From Burkholderia aenigmatica (GTDB lineage: Bacteria > Pseudomonadota > Gammaproteobacteria > Burkholderiales > Burkholderiaceae): DNA of 64,000 nt. Location: contig NZ_CABVQC010000001.1 of NCBI RefSeq assembly GCF_902499175.1, positions 1-64,000 of the forward strand, read 5' to 3'. The notes under the pieces are model-generated. The model did not search any database. It was not told the DNA's origin and saw only the letters and a list, made by a program, of their open reading frames with translations. Below are positions 45,443 to 53,149 of the stretch, piece after piece; position 1 is the first letter of the stretch, and every line of letters starts with the position of its first letter. A program made the translations under genes and the position numbers.

Positions 45443-46390
45443 TCAGCGCGCCCCGTTCGATCGACTCTCGCGTCGAATCGCTTGCGGCGGGTGCCCATGC
45501 AGTTTGATGAAGGCCCGCCGCATCCGTTCCGGATCGGTGAATCCGACAGCCAGCGCAATCTGTTCGATCGGTTCGCTACCGCCCTGCAGGCGCAGCCTCG
45601 CCGCTTCGACTCGCAAGCGCTCGACCGCCTTCGCAGGTGTTTCACCGGTTTCGCGGCGAAAGGCGCGTCCGAACTGTCGCGGACTCAATCTGGCGGCATC
45701 GGCGAGCCGTTCGACAGGCAACGCTTCGGCCAGATGTTCCCTCGCAAAATTCAGCGCGATGCGGATGCGATCCGATTCCGGCTCCATCTGCGACATCGCG
45801 GAGAATTGGGACTGACCGCCTGGCCGACGATACGGAACAACCAGAAGCCTGGAAACAGCGCGCGCAACCTCCGCGCCCATATCGCGTTCGATCATGCCGA
45901 GCGCGAGGTCGATTCCGGACGCGATGCCCGCCGACGTCCAGATGCGGCCCTCCTCGATATAGATACTGTCGCCCTCGACCTTGGTGCGCGGGAAGCGCGA
46001 CTGCAATTGCGCGGCGTATCGCCAGTGCGTCGTGGCTCTCAAGCCGTCCAGCAAGCCGGTTTCCGCAAGCAGAAACGCCCCCGTACACACGCTTGCCACC
46101 CGCGCGGCCCTCGCGCCCAGTTTCCTGGCGGCGGCGATATTCTCGGGTGTCTGCATCGGATCGACATCGCCGCCCACGAAAACGACGGTGTCGAACGTGC
46201 GCCTTCCGATCGGCTTCGTTTCGACCGACAGGCCCGTATTGCCCGGAACCGGGCCGCCGGACTGCGAGATGACATGGAGATCATAGGGCGTGTGGCCCGC
46301 CGCTGTGGTCACCTGATTGAAGGCCGACAGTGGCCCGCCCAGATCAAGCACATCGTAGCCACGGCAAACGAAGAATCCGATTCGATGCAT
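45443..46390 (-). CDS. GlxA family AraC-type regulator with DJ-1 domain
   Basis: 315-aa regulator with an N-terminal DJ-1/PfpI-like ligand domain (IGFFVCRGYDVLDLGGPLSAFNQ; ASVCTGAFLLAETGLLDG, with elbow Cys) and a C-terminal AraC helix-turn-helix (RLADAARLSPRQFGRAFRRETGETPAKAVERLR; IEQIALAVGFTDPERMRRAFIKLHGHPP). It is convergent with the NTF2-like gene and is the likely controller of nearby DJ-1 or amine-related genes. Start ATG 46390 gives the canonical MHRIGFFV. Confidence 0.93.
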   Translation of the reverse strand: MHRIGFFVCRGYDVLDLGGPLSAFNQVTTAAGHTPYDLHVISQSGGPVPGNTGLSVETKPIGRRTFDTVVFVGGDVDPMQTPENIAAARKLGARAARVASVCTGAFLLAETGLLDGLRATTHWRYAAQLQSRFPRTKVEGDSIYIEEGRIWTSAGIASGIDLALGMIERDMGAEVARAVSRLLVVPYRRPGGQSQFSAMSQMEPESDRIRIALNFAREHLAEALPVERLADAARLSPRQFGRAFRRETGETPAKAVERLRVEAARLRLQGGSEPIEQIALAVGFTDPERMRRAFIKLHGHPPQAIRRESRSNGAR

Positions 46391-46646
46391 GACGAAGTCG
46401 TTAACTGAAAACCATGGAAAGTCGTATTTTATCGAGAACCCTCAAATAGCGCCATTCGGCCTGAAATGAGGGAAAAAGGTCGTTTACGCGCTGATCGATT
46501 GTCCGTATGGCCGCTCAGACCCGACGCACACAGCGCAATTTCTTCAGCAATGCCTGCACCTTTCCTGCAGAGGAACCGAGTCGTGCGCTACGCTGCAAGT
46601 TACGCGAACGTTCCCCCCGCAACTTTCCATCCGGGCCGCCTCGACC

Positions 46647-47258
46647 ATGCACGGTAAAGAATTGAAGGTAGCCTCGCTGCCCCCTCGGTTTCTCGAAGCA
46701 GCGCTGGCGTTGCTCGATTCGGCATTCGAGCAGGACCCGACGCTTGGCTGGTGCCTGTTCGCCGAAAACCCCGGATTCCACGAGCGCCGCGCCCACTATC
46801 TCGGGCGCTATCTGAAGTATCACTACGATGCATGCCTGCCGGCTTTGGGCGCGTGGCGCAATGACGATCTCGTTGCAGTCAGCTACTTTGCGCCCGCATC
46901 CAGCAGTGAATCGCCCCGCATGCTGGCGGAGCTGGGGCGCGACATCGCGATCGGTTGCGGCGCGTCATCGTTGAGCCGGATCGATTTGCTTCGCGCGACG
47001 CCTGCCGCGAGTGCGCCGGACGCGGCGTGCAGCCGGATCGAATTCATCGGCGTATCCCCGGTTCGGCAAGGCGAAGGCATCGGATCGGTGCTGCTCCGTG
47101 CGTCGTTGTCACATCTTGGCGACACCGATCCGACGGCGAAAATAGCGCTGGAGACGGGGGAATCGCGCAATCTCCCGTTCTATGAACGCCATGGGTTGTC
47201 GGTCACAGAGCGCATGGAACATGACGGACTGACGCAATACCGATTGCAGACCGTCTAG
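46647..47258 (+). CDS. GNAT family N-acetyltransferase
   Basis: 203-aa acetyltransferase. The acetyl-CoA loop is EFIGVSPVRQGEGIGSVLLRASLSHL and the C-terminal region ETGESRNLPFYERHGLSVTERM is the usual strand-loop. The N-terminal half (FLEAALALLDSAFEQDPTLGW) is like the antibiotic- or polyamine-type GNATs with an extended first domain. Start ATG 46647 is preceded by no strong ribosome site. It stands alone just left of the biosynthetic-looking locus. Confidence 0.85.
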   Translation: MHGKELKVASLPPRFLEAALALLDSAFEQDPTLGWCLFAENPGFHERRAHYLGRYLKYHYDACLPALGAWRNDDLVAVSYFAPASSSESPRMLAELGRDIAIGCGASSLSRIDLLRATPAASAPDAACSRIEFIGVSPVRQGEGIGSVLLRASLSHLGDTDPTAKIALETGESRNLPFYERHGLSVTERMEHDGLTQYRLQTV

Positions 47259-47838
47259 CCGACGACATCAGCCGGGCCAGGATCGGAACCCGGCCCGCCC
47301 TACTCCGCATTCACCTGTCGCCATTGCATCGGCGACATCTCATACCGTCCGCGAAACGCCTGACGGTGCTTGTCCTGACCATGTTGGCCGGGGTGTCACA
47401 CGGATCCAGCGTGCATGCGCAAAGTCGGACGGCCGTATTCGGATTCGGCAACCCATCGCTCCGATATGCCCTTGCGCCAGACAGCTATAGCGGGTGGCGT
47501 AATAACCACTGGCCCCGATGTCGACAGTTTGGACTCGGCATGCTCGAAGATCTTGGCCCTCACTTCCAGCCTCATGTTTTGTGGGCAGCCGATTCAGCCT
47601 GGTGCATCGATCCTTTAGTCGCCCATGCGCGCGGCGAAGCAGGCAACGGGGGTGCATCGACGATTTTTTCGATGCCACCGCTGCCGCGGTGTTGAAGCGT
47701 CGTGCATGATCCGTCAATTCGACCACACCCCGATACGCGGCATGCGGATCGACGCGGCCGACGTGGGCCGTGTTGTCGCAACAAGACCCGCCAGCGACAA
47801 CGCCCTTTACGCGCCCCTCCGAGGGCTGCGGTGTCGCC
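47259..47838. other. 580-bp stretch at the left edge of the P450/radical SAM locus
   Basis: Holds an AraC tail remnant (47300-47389) but no intact gene. A plus-strand frame at 47324-47695 starts with a signal-like peptide yet decays into non-protein composition and is read across the AraC remnant, so I do not call it. The stretch is probably debris at an insertion boundary. Confidence 0.5.
47300..47389 (-). pseudogene. C-terminal remnant of an AraC family regulator
   Basis: Reading leftward, about 30 codons end in HRQAFRGRYEMSPMQWRQ, then VNAE and a stop at 47300. This is the typical last part of an AraC helix-turn-helix (normally FRRRYGMSPMQWR). An in-frame stop lies a few codons upstream at about 47390, so the gene is broken. 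The rest of the regulator is missing. Confidence 0.6.
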
Positions 47839-48996
47839 TCAACGACGCCCCAGAGAGAAGCTGGCCGCCTTCAATCCACGCGCGGACAGGCCATGATCAA
47901 ACCGGGTCTGCTCGTTGTGATAATGCACGCGCGAAAAGCGCGCAAGGAACGCAGTGAGGTATTCCGTTGCGCACGCGGCCGCGAATTCCGACCCGACGCA
48001 TCGCGTGGGACCCCACCCGAATCCAAGATGCATCGGTTGCCGGTTCTCGTCAAACACGTCAGCGTTGGCGAACACTTGATCGTCCCGGTTAGCGGCACCC
48101 ACATGCAGATAGACATGCTCGCCCTTTCGAACCAGGTAGTCACCGATTCGGGCATCATCGAGCGCGACGCGACCGCTTATCTGAACGGGCGAATCGTACC
48201 GCAAGGCCTCGGCGATGAACGAGGCGAGACGGGGGACCAGAGCATCGTCGAGGCCGTCTTCTCTCATCGAAAGGTGGCACAGGCAGGTATAGAGCAGATA
48301 TGAAACACTCTCGTGAGCGGCCACGTAGAGCAGGACGAGATCGGCCAGTATCTCTGCGTCGTTCGAGCGCGACAAACCGCGCTCCGTCGCCAGCCAGTCC
48401 GCCAGGCGATCGGTTGCCTCCATGGCGGCAATCAGATCTTCTCGCTTGGGCCTTTTCCCGTCGAAGAAGTAGGTGACGGTCACGGCGTCCTCGGTGACGT
48501 ATGCAGGAACCTCTTCCATTTGCAGCACGAGAAGATTCGCACACCGAGCCACGAACGGTCGCAACGAGGTCAGGAACACCTCGGCCGGTTCGTCGGCAGG
48601 AAGAAGGTCAATCGATTTCGACGCCGCCCCGCGGATACGATCGAGGCCGGGATCATGCCTGGCGTGACCGACAGCTTCCAGGAGTCGCTGACGTCGTGCC
48701 GCATAAGCGGAGCCCGCAGGCAAGAAAATGGACATCGCCTGCATGACTTCGTATCCCGATCGGGCTTGCCTGCTGTCGCTAAAAAGGTCGGACGGCAACG
48801 ACAGACTTCTGCGCCCAAACTCGTCGATGCGCCGGGCCACTTCCTTGCAATTTTCGTAGCCGATAACGACGTGACCATCGAGATACCTGTCGAAAAACAC
48901 GCGTTGGCCCCCGCCGAACGAGCGTAGCGTCTCGTAGTAGATCCGTGAGTCGTAAAAGCCATTCTTTAGCGCCGTCAAAATGGTTTGCTCTTGCAC
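47839..48996 (-). CDS. Cytochrome P450 in peptide-type biosynthetic locus
   Basis: 385-aa P450. The heme-binding loop reads FGWGPTRCVGSEFA with the axial Cys, the K-helix ExxR is EALRYDSPVQISGR, and the I-helix is LYVAAHESVSYLL, in which Ser takes the place of the usual oxygen-activating Thr. Soluble bacterial type, about the normal length. The start is a GTG at 48996 with GAGGG just before it that overlaps the stop region of the small upstream ORF, so translation is coupled. It is the last gene of the unit; oxidation or cross-linking of the peptide product is the natural inference, but no substrate is proven. Confidence 0.9.
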   Translation of the reverse strand: MQEQTILTALKNGFYDSRIYYETLRSFGGGQRVFFDRYLDGHVVIGYENCKEVARRIDEFGRRSLSLPSDLFSDSRQARSGYEVMQAMSIFLPAGSAYAARRQRLLEAVGHARHDPGLDRIRGAASKSIDLLPADEPAEVFLTSLRPFVARCANLLVLQMEEVPAYVTEDAVTVTYFFDGKRPKREDLIAAMEATDRLADWLATERGLSRSNDAEILADLVLLYVAAHESVSYLLYTCLCHLSMREDGLDDALVPRLASFIAEALRYDSPVQISGRVALDDARIGDYLVRKGEHVYLHVGAANRDDQVFANADVFDENRQPMHLGFGWGPTRCVGSEFAAACATEYLTAFLARFSRVHYHNEQTRFDHGLSARGLKAASFSLGRR

Positions 48997-49005
48997 GTTA
49001 TGCCC

Positions 49006-49365
49006 TCAGATCCGGATCGGGAATGCCTCATCGAACGCGGCTTCAATCGCATCGAACATTTTCGCCCGCTCTCCATTCGATACGACACGCTCGCCGGCGG
49101 CCATTTCGCCTTCGTCACGCTTGTTTGTGCCGTGGGTCCACCTGGGGCAGCCGGTGAGAATGTGAACAAAACCTCTGGTGTCCGTTGCCGATGAGCCGGC
49201 AACGGACAGCGATACGTCGTACGCCGCAGCCAGAGCGTCACGTCTCGCTGCACCGATCCCCTCGCTCGCACTGAACGATCCGATAGGATCCGACAGCGCT
49301 GGCCCGAGCGAAGCCGTGGAAAATATTGGCTGGTTCGAACTGCACACCGCACGTGAACGCATCAA
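49006..49365 (-). CDS. Small overlapping ORF between SAM decarboxylase and P450 genes
   Basis: Open from 49365 to a TGA at 49006, 119 codons at most, in a different frame from the SAM decarboxylase gene with which its first 128 bases overlap. The protein-like part is the end (GFVHILTGCPRWTHGTNKRD, then MFDAIEAAFDEAFPIRI). The stop overlaps the ribosome site of the P450 gene, which argues for translation. No start codon lies near the decarboxylase stop, so either the overlapping ATG at 49365/49362 is used or the two form one protein through a +1 frameshift. No family recognised. Confidence 0.45.
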   Translation of the reverse strand: MMRSRAVCSSNQPIFSTASLGPALSDPIGSFSASEGIGAARRDALAAAYDVSLSVAGSSATDTRGFVHILTGCPRWTHGTNKRDEGEMAAGERVVSNGERAKMFDAIEAAFDEAFPIRI

Positions 49366-49612
49366 AGAACGCTTTGCCCTGCTCGGGATAGGTGTGCAAC
49401 GATACGTGGGACTCGGCGAGGAGCAAAAGGATGGTTACGCCGCTTGGCTGGAACGCATGCCGGATCACCCCGAGAACCGTCACCCCTTCCGTGATGGCCG
49501 CCTCCGTCAACGCCCGTTCGAGCGACGACAGATCATTCAGCACCTCGGGGTTGGTATCCGATATGTCGACAAAGACGTGGCGACCGCAAGCCAGATACGA
49601 TGGCCCGTCCAT
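49238..49612 (-). CDS. S-adenosylmethionine decarboxylase-like proenzyme (SpeH/SpeD type)
   Basis: 124-aa protein. GVTVLGVIRHAFQPSGVTI, then LLLLAESHVSLHTYPEQGKAFFDAFTCG is the core of class 1 AdoMet decarboxylases: the Glu-Ser self-cleavage site (AESHVS) that forms the pyruvoyl group, followed by the HTxPE and FTCG elements with catalytic Ser/Cys. It would turn SAM into decarboxylated SAM, an aminopropyl donor. The ATG at 49612 directly follows the TGA of the MFS gene. A polyamine synthase partner is not present here, so the product may serve the peptide pathway instead. Confidence 0.85.
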   Translation of the reverse strand: MDGPSYLACGRHVFVDISDTNPEVLNDLSSLERALTEAAITEGVTVLGVIRHAFQPSGVTILLLLAESHVSLHTYPEQGKAFFDAFTCGVQFEPANIFHGFARASAVGSYRIVQCERGDRCSET

Positions 49613-50827
49613 TCAAACCTCGACCCGAATCTTGCCTAGATAGGCGACCGACGCAATCAGCAGCCCCGTGATCACAAGACTGCCACCAACAGGTGAAATC
49701 AGCGTCAGCAATCCGGCCAGGCCACCAGACAACGCTTCACTCGTGTTCGCCAATGTAGAGAACAGGCTGAAGTTCTTGCCGACGTTCGCGTCGGTCGAGA
49801 GATTCTGAATGTTGGTCGGCAAAATGACGTCGGCGAAGGCGCCTACCGCGCCCAGCAAGAAGCATCCCGCAAAAATTGTCGGTGTACTAACCACGCAGGC
49901 CGGCAGGATCGCGAGTGCAATGCCGTACATGCTCCAATAGAGCATCAGATTGCGCGTATCGAATCGCCGCATCACCTTGCTGCACACGACGGCGCCGGCC
50001 AGTGCGCCGAACGCGATGAAGCTCATTGCATAACCGACCATGCTGTCCGAGTAGCCGTTGCCTTTCAACAGCGCCGGAATCAGGATGCGCAAGGCCGAAC
50101 CGACGAACAGAATGCAAAGCGCAGAGTATCCAATCGTGACGAACAATTCGCGTTTTTGTAACGCGCCCTTGAGATTCTGTCCGAAATCGCCGTAGAGACT
50201 CCGGATCGTCAGTTTCTCCTCGGAAAGCGAAGCATCGTCGCGCATGTGCGCCGCGATGGCACACCAGACGCAAAGCGTCGACAGCAGATAGGTCGCGGCG
50301 TCGATGATCAACACGAAGCCCGGATTGCCAATGGTCGCCAGCATGACGCCGCCGAGAGCGGGCCCGACGAGTCCGCCCATTTCGGCGGCCATTTGCGTTG
50401 CCCCGTTGGCAGCAGGCAGGTGCTCGGTTTTGACGATCGCCGGAATCGTCCCCTGAAACGCCGGCTGGAACAATGTGCGGAAAGAGGTCATCGCCATGCC
50501 GATCAGCCCCAGTGAAACGAGGTCGACACGATCGATCGCGAGCAGCACGCAGAATAGTCCCGTCGTGACGGCACGGGAGAGATCCGCGAATACCATCAAC
50601 GCGCGGCGAGGCAGTCGATCGGACAATGCGCCGCCGAGCGGCCCGAGCACCAGATACGGGATGAAGCGGAAGAAGTAGACGATGCCGGCGAGCGCCACGT
50701 TGTTGTGTGCGGCGTGCAACACCGTGATGACGAATACGAACTCGTGAACGCCATCGCCAATTTGGGACATGGCATTGCCGGCCAGCAACACCGAGAATCG
50801 CCGTTCACGACGGAGCATTCCGATCAT
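49613..50827 (-). CDS. MFS exporter, DHA3/EntS-like
   Basis: 404-aa major facilitator with twelve helices. ERRFSVLLAGNAMSQIGDGVHEFVFVI and the cytoplasmic loop LGPLGGALSDRLPRRALMVFADLSRAV (the conserved G-x-x-x-D-R-x-x-R/K-x motif A) are typical of drug/siderophore exporters such as EntS and MefA. AAGGAGG precedes the ATG at 50827. It lies 18 bases after the radical SAM gene and its stop touches the start of the SAM decarboxylase gene. Export of the modified product, and self-protection, is the likely role. Confidence 0.9.
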   Translation of the reverse strand: MIGMLRRERRFSVLLAGNAMSQIGDGVHEFVFVITVLHAAHNNVALAGIVYFFRFIPYLVLGPLGGALSDRLPRRALMVFADLSRAVTTGLFCVLLAIDRVDLVSLGLIGMAMTSFRTLFQPAFQGTIPAIVKTEHLPAANGATQMAAEMGGLVGPALGGVMLATIGNPGFVLIIDAATYLLSTLCVWCAIAAHMRDDASLSEEKLTIRSLYGDFGQNLKGALQKRELFVTIGYSALCILFVGSALRILIPALLKGNGYSDSMVGYAMSFIAFGALAGAVVCSKVMRRFDTRNLMLYWSMYGIALAILPACVVSTPTIFAGCFLLGAVGAFADVILPTNIQNLSTDANVGKNFSLFSTLANTSEALSGGLAGLLTLISPVGGSLVITGLLIASVAYLGKIRVEV

Positions 50828-50845
50828 ATGTCCTGCCTCCTTTCG

Positions 50846-52258
50846 CTACGCCGCCGCCAGAGGAATGATCGGATACAGCAATTCTCGCTTCGAGAATTGG
50901 CGCCCCGGGTCCTTGAGTTTGTCGACGACCATGCCGTTCATCAACAGCTGGTCTGCCTTTGGCATCAGGAAGTACATGAGATTGACGTACCAATACCAAC
51001 CGAGCTTGGTCAGCGAAATGGACGTATCGTCTTCCGTGACGAATCCCTCGTCTCTCAGCGTGTCAAATTTGGCGAGCACTTCGGGATGAACCTGGTCCCA
51101 GACGACGCGCTGCTTCTCGATCGTTCCGTGATAGGGAAGGCGGAGGACGAGCGGGCGAGCGTAGTCGAGCGACACGTCGTGCTGGCTGACCACACTGGGA
51201 AACTCGCCGGCGGCGATCTTCTCCTGATAGACCTTCCTGCTATGCGTGTTCGTCGTGACGTGTCCCATCGTCGAACTGATCGCGTTCACGCCGAAACCCA
51301 ACAGGTCGAGGTCGTGGTAGCCGTACACATGTTCGTGATAGACGAACGAATAGGCGTCGCTCACGACGCTGGTCGTTGCCGGTGTGCGAACGTAGCCGTG
51401 GCCGTTGTGCGGCATGAATCCGGCGTGCCGCATGAACTGGTCGACGAGGAGGTTCATCCCGAATTTGCGCATCGCCGATGTCGGCGCCGCGCCTTCGTCA
51501 GACAGCTTTTTGTGTAACCCGACCTGGGTCACGATATTGTCGATCGGGTAGATATCGACGTTTGTCGTACCGAGCGCGACGGCTTTCTGAAGATCCACGA
51601 TGAGTTCTTCCTCGTCCTGCCCGCTCATGCCATACAGGATATCGAACGTCTGGTACGGAAACATTTCCTTGAGCAGCGTCGCAGCGCCGTGGATCTGGTC
51701 GAGCGTCGCGGTCAGGTCGAATATTTCACGCCACCTGGGTGAGAACGTCTGCAAGCCAAAGCGCGGGTGAGTCACGCCGATTTCTCGCATGGCTGCGGCA
51801 CGCTCGGGCGTGAGGCTCTTGACCTCGACTTCGAACGAGAATTCACGCAGCTGCGACAGATCGAAGGTCGCACGAATCAGTTCGCCGATCTGCCTGATCT
51901 GCTCAGGATCAAGCAGGCTAGGCGTGCCGCCGCCGAAGAAAATTGAGCTCACCGGAACGTGCTTCAGATCGACCGACTCGGCTCTCATCCTGATCTCGGT
52001 GAGGAGCGCATCGAAGTACTGATCGATGGTGGAACGATCCGAATACTTTCCGCGGGTAAACGGGCAGAAATTGCAGATCGTGTCGCAAAACGGGATGTGG
52101 AAATACAGCGCCCGCGACCGAGCGTGTTGTTGCGCGTGATGCCACACGCGAGACGCCGATACCGCGGACTGTTCCTTTCCCTGATTGGGAAAGAAGAAGT
52201 TGTAGATTGGAAACTGACGATCAAACTTGATTAGCGATGCCCCTGCCAGCAGATTCAT
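50846..52258 (-). CDS. HemN/HemW-type radical SAM enzyme
   Basis: 470-aa radical SAM protein of the coproporphyrinogen-oxidase-like group. The cluster motif CxxxCxxC is in YFHIPFCDTICNFCPF, followed by the SAM-binding SIFFGGGTPSLLDPEQI and GLQTFSPRWREIFDL. A C-terminal HemN-like domain (SISLTKLGWYWYVNLMYFLM) is present. Many biosynthetic members are class C methyltransferases (NosN, TbtI, Jaw5 type). The gene follows a short peptide gene by 66 bases and precedes an MFS exporter, so it is best read as the tailoring enzyme of a peptide pathway, not as a heme enzyme. GGGGGG lies ahead of the ATG at 52258. Confidence 0.9.
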   Translation of the reverse strand: MNLLAGASLIKFDRQFPIYNFFFPNQGKEQSAVSASRVWHHAQQHARSRALYFHIPFCDTICNFCPFTRGKYSDRSTIDQYFDALLTEIRMRAESVDLKHVPVSSIFFGGGTPSLLDPEQIRQIGELIRATFDLSQLREFSFEVEVKSLTPERAAAMREIGVTHPRFGLQTFSPRWREIFDLTATLDQIHGAATLLKEMFPYQTFDILYGMSGQDEEELIVDLQKAVALGTTNVDIYPIDNIVTQVGLHKKLSDEGAAPTSAMRKFGMNLLVDQFMRHAGFMPHNGHGYVRTPATTSVVSDAYSFVYHEHVYGYHDLDLLGFGVNAISSTMGHVTTNTHSRKVYQEKIAAGEFPSVVSQHDVSLDYARPLVLRLPYHGTIEKQRVVWDQVHPEVLAKFDTLRDEGFVTEDDTSISLTKLGWYWYVNLMYFLMPKADQLLMNGMVVDKLKDPGRQFSKRELLYPIIPLAAA

Positions 52259-52281
52259 GTCGCCCCCCGTGTTTGCCAGGA

Positions 52282-52303
52282 AGGAGGGGCATGCGCCCCT
52301 CCT
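52282..52303 (-). terminator. Hairpin between peptide gene and radical SAM gene
   Basis: AGGAGGGGC at 52282-52290 pairs perfectly with GCCCCTCCT at 52295-52303 around a 4-base loop. It lies after the peptide stop and before the radical SAM ribosome site. A T-run is weak. Such hairpins after precursor genes commonly reduce transcription of the downstream enzyme genes or protect the precursor mRNA. Confidence 0.6.
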
Positions 52304-52324
52304 CTTTCAACGCCTGATCTTGGC

Positions 52325-52534
52325 TTACCAGACGCCCATCTTCACCGGCATGGCCTGGACTTCCTGGGTTTCGAAATAGCTGAGCACGTCTTCCATTCTG
52401 GACTCCAAAATAAAAGAACAGGATGCCTCCTGCGAGGATGTCAGATTGATTCCGACATTCGATACCAGACCCGCTTCACTCGGAGCGGATTCTGCGTGAC
52501 ACGGCTCGATATTGCCGTCGTTTCGGGAAGGCAC
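52325..52534 (-). CDS. Candidate RiPP precursor peptide
   Basis: Short gene at the head of the radical SAM operon. Two starts have ribosome sites: a GTG at 52534 (AGGAGG, 69 aa) or an ATG at 52396 (GGAG 6 bases upstream, 23 aa, starting MEDVLSYFETQEV). The C-terminal end is QAMPVKMGVW, a plausible core with a terminal Trp and Met/Lys/Pro. The N-terminal part of the longer form is polar with hydrophobic patches, as leader peptides often are. Position (before a hairpin, then a radical SAM enzyme, exporter and P450) is the main evidence; the sequence matches no known precursor family that I recall. Call is inference. Confidence 0.6.
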   Translation of the reverse strand: MPSRNDGNIEPCHAESAPSEAGLVSNVGINLTSSQEASCSFILESRMEDVLSYFETQEVQAMPVKMGVW

Positions 52535-52592
52535 GAGGCCTCCTCATGACGCCAATCGGCAAGCGCTTATTTGTCTTATGAAACGTGAATGA

Positions 52593-52621
52593 AACGTATC
52601 AGGAGAAAATATGACAGTCAA
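52593..52621 (-). promoter_or_regulatory. Probable promoter of the peptide operon with direct repeats
   Basis: On the minus strand TTGACT (52616-52621) is followed after 17 bases by TACGTT (52593-52598), a strong -35 with a weak -10, in the most AT-rich part of the region. Two copies of GAAACGT with an 11-base period (about 52580-52597) overlap the -10 side, suggesting a regulator site. Position fits a transcript starting about 40-60 bases before the GTG. Confidence 0.45.
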
Positions 52622-52689
52622 ACTTTTTTTGACGACACCAAAAAATGTATGACTGGTGATGGGGCGTCACCAAACTGACCGGTACCACG

Positions 52690-53013
52690 GCGGGTTCTCC
52701 GCCTTTCGGCAAGGCGCGTGGCGTGCCGTCGGCGACGACTGCGCGCGAACTCTCCTCGCGCTCAGCAAGCGTCAAGGCAACCTGGAGCGATGTCGAGGCG
52801 CCGGCCGTATTCCGTCAGTCCTGGCGATAATCCCCTGAATAGAGGCATGGTAGCGATCGAACAGTTGGGCAATTGGATGAAGTGTGTCGCCCTTGTGCCA
52901 CCGTTCCCACATCAGTGCCTTTTGAGGCTCGGTGTTGCAGATCCTGCGCCGCGGTTTCATTTGCAACACCTCCACCGCTTACGCAGCGTCTAGTGTGTTA
53001 CATCGACCGGTTG
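52690..53013 (-). mobile_element. Truncated IS30-family element
   Basis: A transposase start at 52960 (MKPRRRICNTEPQKALMWERWHKG) leads into IAQLFDRYHASIQGIIARTDGIRPAPRHRSRLP, the helix-turn-helix head of IS30 transposases. After about 60 codons the frame is broken and the rest, including the DDE catalytic part, is absent. An outer end rich in IS-like GTGTGTTACATCGACCGG lies near 52990-53013. The remnant marks the right edge of the peptide locus and cannot move alone. Confidence 0.8.
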
Positions 53014-53149
53014 AATCCCCCGTTACGGACAGTCGGACAACTTGGCATGGAAGCGGGCATGCCCGCGCCGCACTGCACGGGAATACTATCGAATCTTCGT
53101 TCGAGAATCGTGCCGACAATCCGGAGAAGCCGGATAAGATGCGGGAACC

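Noticed and set aside
47324..47695. Plus-strand frame with a signal-peptide-like start
   Set aside because: Reads through the AraC remnant in another frame and its later part has no protein-like pattern.
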